In this document: piece after piece, positions 47,501 to 64,000 of the stretch
How the letters are laid out: each line of letters opens with the position of its first letter
Numbering within the stretch: the first letter of the stretch is position 1
Source: Trema orientale
Lineage: Eukaryota > Streptophyta > Magnoliopsida > Rosales > Cannabaceae
NCBI GenBank assembly: GCA_002914845.1
Contig: JXTC01000150.1
Location: forward strand, 254,983 to 318,982
DNA length: 64,000 bases
Reading direction: 5' to 3'
Notes under the pieces: model-generated
Told to the model about the DNA's origin: nothing
The model's input: the letters and a program-made list of their open reading frames with translations, nothing else
Databases searched by the model: none
Made by a program: the position numbers and the translations under genes

Positions 47501-48343
47501 TTTATAAAATCAGTTTTGATACTCTTCCATTTCTCCTTTTAGCCAAGTACACGCCATTATCCATTGACATTTCATTCTCTTTTAGTCCCTTTGACAAGTG
47601 GTCAAAGTCAAAACGAAAATAAATCTCAGACTTTTACTTTTCTTTCAATCCAAAAACTCATCCATCTTATTATACAAAAAAAAAAAAAAACAAGAAAAGA
47701 AAATTTTCCTAGTTCTTTTACTTTAAAATCACACAAGAAAAAAAAAAACATAAACAAAACTTTAAAAAAAAAAAAAAGAAGAGAAGTGGGCTTTTCCAAA
47801 ATTTAGTCTTCTTTAAGCAAATAAAACCACAAAAAGTTGAAGAAAATGACAGCAAACATAGTATTATTATTGGTTGGTTCGTCAAATTCATTGTCCCTAA
47901 TCCATAATAGGCAAACTCTCCACCCAAATGGAGAAAAAAATAGAAAAAGTAAATAATATCCATAGTGGCAGAGTGGTAAATACCTTAGAAGACAATGTCA
48001 TTTTCAAATAATTGGCACAAAACCCACTCACTCACTCACATGTACACACTCTTTGGCCTTTAACTCACTCACTCACTTATGCACTTGCCTTGCCCACCCT
48101 CTCCTCTGCCCCCAATTTTTATTTCCTCTGTATCTCATTTTTAAATACAGAGGAAAATTAAAAATTATATATATATATATATAAAAATAAAGCTCTGAAA
48201 AAATAAAAATGAAGAAGATAGCAATCAAAGCATCATAGAATCTCAACCTTTAAGCTTCTCATTTTTATTTTTTTTGCCCTCTTCAATGGGGTTTTGAAGA
48301 GAAGCCCAGAAAAACCCACAAACAATTTGTTTGGTATCCATTA

Positions 48344-55257
<6,914 letters not shown>

Positions 55258-55851
55258 TTGATTACTTGACAACAGAAGACAAGTGTAATTTAACTTTGGG
55301 CTAATTAATCTGTTGTTGAATTGACAAGATTAGGACTAGGTTTAAGAGGTTAGGATTTCCATGTATTTGCCATGCTACTATTTAGAGTTAACAGTAAATT
55401 CTGATTTGCTAAGGGTCTTCATTGGACCCATTCATTTACAGCAAGAAGAGCAATTGCTTGGATCTTGAAGAAGACATTCTTCCACCGATGGATTTCAGAT
55501 GCTAATCTTAAATCTTTTGGTAGTTAGTTACTGGAGGTTAGTTGATCCTTCTCATCTAGTGCTCACTATCAGCATAAAATGAAAAATCGAATTTTCTCAT
55601 TGAGGCATCTTTTTTTCCGGTCAAACTACATGAATTCTGGACCTGGACTGACTTATAGGCATCTATGAATGACTATGATAGGGTAGCTCCTGTCTGATGA
55701 TCATGCGGGTCCCGCCCTTTTATTGGGGTGGGACCCATTGGACCCTCCCAATGAAGGGTTGTAATGTGTTAGATATGTCATGACGAAGGACTGTGACACT
55801 TCAAGACATGTTATGATGTCTATGCTAACGTAGCTCCCCATTTATTTTATG
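55258..55851. other. REF6 3'UTR and downstream DNA
   Basis: The first ~300 bases after the stop are the probable 3'UTR. The remainder contains a short GC-rich patch (CCCGCCCTTTTATTGGGGTGGGAC) and no gene. Confidence 0.45.
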
Positions 55852-56231
55852 GATAATGTTAGGTGTACTAAAATTTGTACCAAATTTTTAATATCAGCAC
55901 ATGTGGTATTTGAGTTGGCACTATTTAATTGGTGTATTAAAATAGATAATGTTAGGTGTACCAAAATTTGTACCAAATTTTTAATACCAAATTTGAGTTG
56001 GGATTATTTAGTTGATGTATTAAAATATATCACAAATAAATAAATCATATTCACCAATTGAATATTATTACCAAATTTTTAATACCAAATTTGAGTTGGG
56101 ATTATTTAATTGATGTATTAAAACATATCACAAATCAACTAATCATATTCACCAATTGAATATTGCTAACTAACATGCCACGTGTGTTGGTATTAAAAAA
56201 TTGATAAAAATTTTAGTACAAATAGTATTAT
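55852..56231. mobile_element. Foldback MITE, family 2 (copy d), internally expanded
   Basis: The ends GATAATGTTAGGTGTACTA and TAGTATTATC match the family. The interior is expanded: ATGTTAGGTGTAC...AAATTTGTACC and the module TTGAGTTGGGATTATTTA...ACCAATTGAATATT appear two to three times, making it 380 bp instead of ~200. Confidence 0.65.
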
Positions 56232-56389
56232 CCTTATTTTATATGATGACTGATTCAGTGAGCCTGCAATGTTATGCAGCAGCAATATCTATGCAGAAAT
56301 TTTCTTCCCTTATATTGCATGTAGCCATTAGTTTTCTTAATTTTTGTTTGAGGAAATCAGGAAAAACACGATGTTTCAAAAAATAATAT

Positions 56390-59300
56390 CACATATACGG
56401 TACAATAGTTTTTTTAATTCTTTCGTACGGTAATTTTTAGAAAAATAACAAAATCTCTTATCCGTCTCTTTCTCTCGCTCAAACCTTGTCGCCCAACTTT
56501 AGCCACCCCCTTCCAATGCCACCCTCTTTGGTTACTCCCAAAAGTTGGAGTTTGTTGACGACCTTTGTATCTGACTCAGAAACTCGCAGCAATCTTGCAA
56601 TTTCGGTATCTATCTCTGCCGAAGCAGACATAAGCTGATTTGAGCCAAAAAACTATCGCTACTCATATCCATTCTATGCGTAATCTACCTCATGTCAGAT
56701 CATCCTCGATTTTCAGAAAATGCCTTCTATACAGTACATTTTCCCACATATGAAGATACATATAGGCATTTATATATATATGCACCCAATCTTATGTGAC
56801 TATCCTGGTTATAGAGAATTTTATTTAATTGTCACTCTGCATGTTGTTCACGATTTAATAGTTAGTATCGCTTGGAAAGTATTAAGACTCATTTTTTTAT
56901 ATACTACAGATTGTTTTGACTCTTATGGGTTTGGATGATATATATGTTATTCAATCATATAGTTCTATAAATAATATCGATCCATATGCCACTTCATTAT
57001 ACTTTTCACAACTTGCTTATTAGGTATGAAGGATATAGTGGCCTATGCCACATATTGAATTAAAGTTAAAATTCTAATATTATAGAAGTTATGCAAATGG
57101 ATGGAAGTAAAAGCAGGTGCTTAATGTCTCAATAATTTTGTTTATTTAGCTAGAGATTTTGGGATTTTTTTGTTGTTAGATGAGAATTTATCAGCATGTT
57201 TGATCATGAATTGGACCTTACTTTATTATTTTTTTATTCCTCCAAATTCTACTAGATTTGTTATTAAAAACATAGTGATTTGGAGGGTTTATTTTGAATA
57301 TAAGCAAAGTAACTTTGTTTAGAACAGCTATATACTTAACTGACCTAATTTTAAGAGTATTTGTATTTGTGATTAAAATACACTAATTATGGAACATAAT
57401 TATGTAGATGGATATCTAAAATATAGCAAAAGTTCTCGATTATGCAAGTGAATTTTACTATGTTTGATTACATATCAGTAATTCTAGAAAATTCTTGAAG
57501 ATGTAAGACTTATTTAGAGAAAACAAGTAGCTGATTTGTGATATTTGGTAACTAGTGTTGATAAACCAATATTGTTACCAATAACTAGTAACTAGTAATA
57601 AGTCTTTGTAACAAGCCATGTTTTTTGAAACCATTAACTAAATTGGTAATTAGTAACCGGATTGGTTACTGGCAAACAAAATAACTAGTAACTAAATTGG
57701 TAGTCATATAAGTGGTAATCAATAACTGAGTTGGGTGACTGGTAACTTAACTAGTAACCAAAAATTAGAGAAGCTACTAATCAAATTAGTGAAAATATTA
57801 ACTAGAAACTAGTAACCAATTTGATAATAATGACCGAATTGGTAACTAGAGAAATCAATATTCATAGAGAAACTAGAAACTAATAACTAATTTGGCAATA
57901 ATAGCCACATTGGTAACCAGAGGAACTAATAATAAGGAAGAAACCAATAACATAATGACCACACTGGTAAACAGAGAAACTAGTATCTAATTCGGCAGTA
58001 ATTACCACATTAGTAACCAGAAAAATGAGTAACCAAAGAGAAACAAGGAAGTAAGAGCCAATTTAACAGTAACGAGCATACTAGAAACTAAAAACCTAGT
58101 AACTAATAACAATATTGGTAATTAGTAACCAGAGTAACCAATAACTTAACCGGCTATTAATAATCAAAACTAGTAACTCAAGTAACCAATCATAATTTTG
58201 GAAATCAACAAAGCATATTAATTACTATGGTTTCTAGTAACCAGTAACTAGTTTCCAAATTGGTAACTAATTATTGGTTATAGTTAGCTAGTCAAATGTA
58301 TTTCTAATATGATCGTAACAGTAATCAATATTTTAACTAGTAACCAAATCCAGTTACTAGTTATTACTACCAATCTTTATAATTACTCATAAGTCAGAAA
58401 ATTCATAATCAAATTAGTAACTAGTAGCTAGAGTAACTAGTTTCCAAGTTAGTAGTAATAATTAAAAAAAAAAAACAGATTCTAGTAACAAAACTAGTTC
58501 TGGTAACCAAAAATTATTTCCAAATTGATAGTGATAACGTTAAATCATAGACTAGTATCTAGGGTCGTAATCAATAACCAAATTGGTAACCAGAAATCAT
58601 AAATTGGTAATTGTAACCAAAAATCAGAAACTATTAATGAAAATGAGTATAAAAGCTAGAAACTGGAAACTAGAGAAACCAATAACCAAAGTAGTAACCA
58701 AAAACCAATAATCAAACTGGTAAGTAGTAACTAGTAACCAGTAAATAAAATAGTTAATGAGAACTAGTCTTATTATAAGTAATCGATAACCAAATCAGTT
58801 AAATCTAGTTACCAATTACAATATATGTAACAAGTATAAAGGAAAACCGATAATGAGTATCTTATAACCAAATTTAAATACTAGTAAACCAGTAACTAGT
58901 AACTTGTGAGGAACTAATAATAAGTAACCAATATAGGTAACCAATTTAGCTAATGATCTGGTTACCAGTTATAAGAATGGAAACTTATAACCAATAACAA
59001 AGTAACAAAATTTGTAACTAGTAACCATAATGGTTTAATCTAGTTACTGATCACCTGGCCTATTACAAGTATCTATGGAAACAGGAAACTGGTAACAAAT
59101 TGGTCATTGTGTGTGTGTGTGTAGGAGCCAAATGGTATCTATGGAAACTGATAACCGATAACAAATTGTTCACAAGTATCTATGAAAACTGGTAACTGGT
59201 AACAAATTGGTAACTGGTAACTTATGAGTTAGTTTTTTTTTTTTTTTTTTTTTTTTGGAACTTAGTAACCAGTCTTATGATTAGTAACTATAATCCAAAC

Positions 59301-60328
59301 TAATAACTTATTATTTAACAAAATGGTGGTAATCAATCTTATAAATGGCTACTAGTTTGGAAACTAGTAACTAGATTGTTTACTTGTAACCATTAACCAG
59401 TTTGGTGATCTATGTGAGGTTCGTAACCAGTAACTAGAATAGTTACTAGTAAATAGTAACTAAGTTAATTACAGTTACAAGTCATATCAGTAGTAATCAG
59501 TGACCAATGACTGGTAACTAATAACTGGTAAACAAATTTTCCTTTTGCATGTGTGTGTGTGTGATATTTTTTTTTTTAAAAAAATTGAAACTAGTAACTA
59601 ATCTTGTAATTTATAACTAGTAGTCAAAAGAGTAACTAACTAGTAACCAGATTCGTTATTAACTACTAATTTTGTGGCTTATACGAGACTGGAAACTAGT
59701 AACCAATAACAAGTAATTAATCTGATATAACCAATAGTCAGATTTGTCTTGTACAGAAACCACTAACAAGATTGATAAATGCTAAATAGATTGGTTCTAA
59801 TTAATCTTATAACTCATAACGACTAGTCACCACTTTTGTAACTAGCTACCAATTTAGAAACTAGTTACTCGATTCGTTACTAAGAGGCTACTAGTTTGAA
59901 AACTAGTAGCTAAATTAATAAATGGTAACTAATAATCAAAATAAATCTTTATAATAAATAAATAAATAAAAGTAAGTAATCACTATAAATTACCAAGTAC
60001 ACAAAGAAAAAAATATATGATATATCTTATTCTAAAAAACATTTTAAAAATTAATTAAAAAGAAAAAAAAATGGAAGAAAGAAAAGCCAAAATATAGAGA
60101 ACGAAAACAAAAAGAAGCAAACTGAAGTTTGAACCATGGACCTAACCCATCGAAAGGATTGGTAGCTACCATTGTACTAACATCAAACTTTTAAAGTATT
60201 TCACGTATTTTAATATATGGACTATCTTCTAAACTAATTTAGCTTTATTTATAATATTGCCACTGCATCTTTAATTTTGTTACTTCTACGGTACGAAAAC
60301 TTAATTCTTTCACTGTACCGTATATGTG
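56390..60328. mobile_element. 3.9-kb TIR-bounded element without transposase
   Basis: The left end CACATATACGGTACA followed by TTTCGTACGGTA is matched in inverted orientation at the right end (TACGGTACGAAAAC ... TGTACCGTATATGTG). The first 15 bases pair perfectly and similarity continues to ~45. The left interior (56455-56700) is of normal base composition, unlike the rest. The centre is a 2.4-kb degenerate repeat. I found no transposase and no clear target duplication, so the superfamily is open (Mutator-like is possible). Confidence 0.6.
57541..59935. repeat. 2.4-kb degenerate GGTAACTAGTAACCA-type repeat
   Basis: A long field of short, imperfect units such as GGTAACTAGTAACCA, ACTGGTAACAAATTGG and AACTAGTAACCAATAAC, on both strands because the unit is near-palindromic. 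Stop codons are everywhere and there is no ORF. A T-run (59230-59253) and GT runs (59108-59121, 59550-59562) interrupt it. No fixed period is obvious by eye. Confidence 0.85.
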
Positions 60329-61250
60329 TAATTATCTTAATTTTTAACCCTAAAAGCCGAAGAAACCCTTTTTGTTTTCGACTTGCTCTTTGTGCTATAA
60401 AAAGGCTGAAAGCTTAAGAAACTGGCCCAAAAACAGTGGGGCCGATCTAGGAAAGTTCAGGGGCTAAATGGACGGATTTTGGGCCAAAATCACTCTTTTA
60501 CTACAACTTTCTAAAATGACATTTTAGTACCATCATAAACTTTATAACCGGTAGTTATAATTATCACTACAATGTAACAATATTTTCACGGTCACAAAAA
60601 TCATAATACTGACCATTATGATCATAACTGATTATATTATTTTGAAAAATAGTCACAAGGAAAAAGTTTTTTGACCTAGTAACTCATTTGGCCACTAATG
60701 TTGACATAGTCGTAAAATTTGTCCAAATCCTTTCCCTATTTCCATAGAATTTTGGCCCCTAATGTTTTGCGCCTGTATAAAAGTCATCAAAGTTAAAAAC
60801 AATTTCAATAAATTTCACTTGTTTCTTTTACATTACAAAAATTATCCTCTGGGTTTAAGTAAAATATTCAAATTATTATCTCAGTTTTTATAAATAAGAA
60901 AAATATAATATTAAATGAGCAAATTAATCCAAATTTCACTCTTATGTCTAATTTGGTCAAAATTGACCTATAAAACAAAAAATTGTCCTTACTCTAAACT
61001 CGTAACCAAACAAATACAACATATAAAAACAAATAGTACTGGGTGAAAGGGAAAAGATGATAAGAAAATTTAATAAATAAAAGTTTTACTCAATTTTCTA
61101 TTTTGATTTTCTCTTTATTTTTAGTTAATTCATTGTGTTTGGATAAAGGTATTTTTGTTATTTTTGAATTCTTTTTGGCTGAACCACTATAAAATTCTCA
61201 TCTCTTTATTTTGCTTTATTTTATCAACCCTTTTCAATTTTCTTCATGGA
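60329..61250. other. Intergenic, nothing recognised
   Basis: AT-rich DNA with no supported gene. A short G-rich stretch near 60440-60480 (GGGGCCGATCTAGGAAAG) looks like old transposon DNA but cannot be assigned. Confidence 0.45.
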
Positions 61251-61254
61251 GATT

Positions 61255-62470
61255 CTTCTTCAACCTGTTGCTGAACTCCATTCAGGTGGTGTCCTGTAAA
61301 TGAGCTTCCCAGCTCCAACTGCTACACACAAGACTTCTCTTGTGTTCAGGTCACCATCAAGTACCACCAATAGGGGTGTCAATTCGTGTCGACGGGTCGG
61401 ATTCGTGTCGGGTTGAAGTCTAATATATACATAAATTATATCAACCCGAACCCGACCCGTGACCCGTCGTGTCAGAAAACTATTAACACTAACCCGACTC
61501 GCACCTAAAACGGGTTGACCCGAATCCGACCCGTACAACCCGCTTTGGTGAATAACATCCAACCAACAACCCAATTTTGACCCGTCAATCCGTTTTTGAC
61601 CCACCAACCCGCTATAACCCGTATTTTTTTTTACTTACATTTTCTTTTTCTAAGGCTATTATTGTCTCATTTTAAAATAAATAAATTAGAGGTAATTTAT
61701 AAATATAATTAATAACTTATAATCCCAAACATTTACATTGCACAAATTAAATATATCTATAATAATAGTCATAAACAAATTAAATAAAAAATATTTTTAT
61801 AATTTAATTATATATATATTTATTGGCGGGTCAAACGGGTCAAGTTCGTGTCAAGCGGGTTGACCCGAACCCGACCTCTTTTTTAATTCGTGTCAGGCTG
61901 GTCGACCCGAACCCGACCCGCACCCTTTTTCTTCAACCCTAACCCGCAAAAAATCGTGTCGTGTCGTAACCCGAATTGCCACCCCTAACCACCAATCACC
62001 GAATTCAATAGTTGACTCTATGGAACTGAAACTTAGAGCTAAAACACACAAAACTCTAAGAAGAATACTAATTGCTTCAAGAGTAAGACAGCCTAAGAAA
62101 ATATCTCAAGAAATGCTCAGAAGATGTAGTCCCATTAGAAAGAAGTTTCCTATTTATATAGGAAAATACAATGTGACTCAGCTCATAAAAAGGACAACTG
62201 GCAATTGCAATGACTTAGATGAAACAGACAATCTCACATCTAAAGGTGCCATCTTAACTAAATAATCAATTACACTGATAAGATAAACAAAAACAATCCT
62301 AAAGGTGCCATCTTGACAAAACAATCAGTCACATTAATAAAACACATAAAGTCAAACTTATTGTAACATGGTCAAATTCAAGATGACATCTTGACTAGAC
62401 AAACTTAGATGTAGATGAGACAAACTCACACATTATTATACCGAATGAATATAGACATGTTACGATCATC
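61255..62470 (-). mobile_element. Possible LTR of a Copia-like element, interrupted
   Basis: Read on minus, ~62470 to 61255 has the look of a plant LTR: a TATATAAATAGGAAAC promoter-like box (~62155) followed by a transcribed-like region with ATTTCTTGAGATATTTTC. A hAT element (61371-61987) is inserted in it. The terminal bases and any flanking duplication are not resolved. It is a non-coding fossil and age is uncertain. Confidence 0.3.
61371..61987. mobile_element. Non-autonomous hAT element, 617 bp
   Basis: TIRs TAGGGGTGTCAATTCGTGTC and, inverted, TAGGGGTGGCAATTCGGGTT. A perfect 8-bp target duplication ACCACCAA lies at 61363-61370 and 61988-61995, the hAT hallmark. Subterminal regions are packed with GGGTTGACCCG and CCCGACCCG words on both strands, likely transposase-binding repeats. 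The centre is AT-rich. No transposase is present. Confidence 0.9.
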
Positions 62471-62479
62471 AGTCTAAAT

Positions 62480-64000
62480 ATGCAAACCACTAGACATAAT
62501 ACCTAAACCATTGGAACCACCTTCAGTTGCTTCAATTGAGGAATTACACATTATAAAAGTAAAAAAAACTAAATGATTGAAAAATATAACTGAAATGTAA
62601 AGTAAAATATTGTTCATTACATTCCACAAAATCATAAGGTGCCAAACTAATACACGTAGTAACTATTTCTACTGGATTTGGAACGCTTCTAAGTTGGATG
62701 ATGATTGTTAGTTTGATACATTGTTAGAGAGATATATTTCATTATTAATCCAATTAATGCTATGACTGAGTTTAATCCATTGTTAGAGAGTGGAAGAGAA
62801 GGAAATGCAATTTTTGCTCTTTATATTTTGGGTTTGAATTCTATTATAGTTTGGTTTAGGCTAGTTTAGTATTTCTACACTATAGCTGTGCTGTGAGCAA
62901 GAAGCAGCTGTGGGAAAAAAAGTCTAAGCATTTGGTAAATTTAATTGACAAAACTATTATTTTGTTTAAAAGTAGCATCTAGCTTTTGGTAAACTATAAA
63001 TTGTGTGTATTGTAAATGATATTTTAGAAAGATAATTTATATTACGATAACAGAATCAGTTTTGAAAAATAACCATTACTATGTTTCTCAAATTCTACTT
63101 AAAATAGCAGTTATATAGCAATTTTAAAAATTTATTGGCCAAAAACAGTAACTTACCAAATGTCTCCCAGCTCCTTTTCTCCCACTTTTTTGTCTAACCG
63201 TTTTTAAAAGCTAAAAAACAGAATCTAGAAGTAGTCCCAAATAATTTTTTCATTTTTAGAAATGAAAAAAAAAAGGGAATATAAAAGCTTATTCGAGTAT
63301 GGCCTAATTAAATCTATCTCATATCAAGCTTATATACGCTACTTTGGAAGAATTTCCAGCTTAGAAGGCCATTCAATTAAAAATTTGAATCCTAATATAA
63401 ACATCAAATAATCAGTTTCAGTTTAAAACATTCATTAATTAAATAAATAGGCAAATCAGACTTCAACAAACTAGAAAAGTCATAATTTATCTTGACAATT
63501 CAATCAACCTCAAGTCAGCGTCACTTAATTACATGATGGCTAATCAGTTTCCCAATGTAAATCTCTTAACTTATAGTGGTCTATATTAAAATTTTGAAGT
63601 ATAGAAAATCAAAGCATTATAATTAACTTATATCAAGACCTCAATGAGTCTAAGTATAAGCCCTGAAACGCGACTGTGTAATAGATATTGCCAATAAAAC
63701 AGATAATGATATTTATTTTGACTTATTCTCTTACCCACTCCTTCTGTTTTTTTTTTTTTTCCCTTCTTTTTTTCTTTTTTTCCCCGACTTATCATGTGAG
63801 GTACACACACGAACTAAGGTTTTTAGAACGGGCAAGCAAACTTGAATCGCATTCTTTCCAGGCATCATAAGCAGAGTGCTCATAATTGGAATATGAAAGA
63901 GTGAATACAACAGAAGAAGCATCTCTTCTTGTATTCTTTCATTTAAATTTTCTCATTTTCTACTTTTGCATACTCAACTCGTATTGTATGCATGTGTACA
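62480..64000. other. Intergenic to window end, nothing recognised
   Basis: AT-rich DNA. Around 62880-63240 there is sequence of the AGCAGCTGTGGG / AAAAGCTAAAAAACAG kind seen at the ends of small plant MITEs, but I could not close an element. No coding region is supported. A pyrimidine tract is at 63742-63785. Confidence 0.45.

Larger units (their letters stand above)
37791..48343. other. 10.5-kb gene desert before REF6
   Basis: No coding region I can support. The content is a (TA)n/(CA)n microsatellite (38160-38241), family-2 and family-1 MITEs, a Harbinger right-end relic, a 174-bp hairpin element, a 358-bp MULE-type MITE and an LTR-element-like remnant, plus A- and T-runs. The last ~400 bases hold the REF6 promoter and leader, including an AT run at 48168-48186 that masks any TATA box. 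Confidence 0.55.

Noticed and set aside
46447-48000. Several open frames rich in Tyr, Lys and Phe
   Set aside because: They translate AT microsatellites and A/T-runs.
57541-59935. Repeat field as a CRISPR array or telomere-like repeat
   Set aside because: Units are irregular with no fixed spacer, and this is a plant nuclear sequence; the word is not TTTAGGG.
60130-60185. tRNA-like words (GTTTGAACCATGGACC)
   Set aside because: No cloverleaf could be closed and no A box at the right spacing; probably transposon DNA.
61260-61607. Minus-strand 115-codon frame
   Set aside because: It crosses the hAT terminus and duplication at 61363-61371, so it cannot be one native protein.

Overview
The window is nuclear DNA from a dicot plant. 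It has GT-AG introns, very AT-rich intergenic DNA full of small DNA transposons, and seven intact protein genes whose translations closely match Arabidopsis families. I cannot name the species. The intron sizes, MITE load and 1521-residue REF6 suggest a woody rosid, but that is inference.

Layout. 0.8-3.2 kb: a two-exon plastid PPR gene (EMB1006 type, +). 4.9-9.4 kb: an MA3-domain translation regulator (MRF family, +) with a G-box/TATA promoter and a 1.1-kb 5'UTR intron holding two MITEs. 9.4-14.3 kb: no gene; MITEs, CT tracts and a 204-bp tandem duplication. 14.3-18.9 kb: an 11-exon TPR gene (At5g63200 type, +) with a SINE in intron 6. 20.6-21.4 kb: a single-exon membrane-anchored methyltransferase (+). 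21.4-28.5 kb: MITEs, then a complete but decayed PIF/Harbinger transposon whose two divergent genes flank a 117-bp tandem array. 28.9-31.9 kb: CBBY (-), a chloroplast HAD sugar phosphatase. 33.8-37.8 kb: APE1L (+), an AP-endonuclease-like protein. 37.8-48.3 kb: a 10-kb gene desert of MITEs, foldbacks and old transposon remnants. 48.3-55.3 kb: REF6/JMJ12 (+), an H3K27 demethylase with a JmjN-JmjC core and four C-terminal zinc fingers. 55.3-64 kb: no gene; a foldback MITE, a 3.9-kb TIR-bounded element filled with a degenerate GGTAACTAGT-type repeat, and a hAT element inside an LTR-like remnant.

Gene relations. Plants do not use operons, and these genes do not form one pathway. The order MRF - TPR - methyltransferase - CBBY - APE1L - REF6 looks like an ancestral block: in Arabidopsis, as I recall, its members are divided among At3g48390-48430, At5g63190-63200 and At4g24800-24805. 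CBBY and APE1L are head to head across 1.85 kb.

Less usual features: a tandem duplication in REF6 that creates a 35-nt candidate poison exon; a MITE family found only beside TA-rich tracts; the Harbinger internal array; and the 3.9-kb element. I see no strong sign of a wholly new multi-gene system. Exon borders were placed by reading splice sites and keeping the frame; every total closes in frame.
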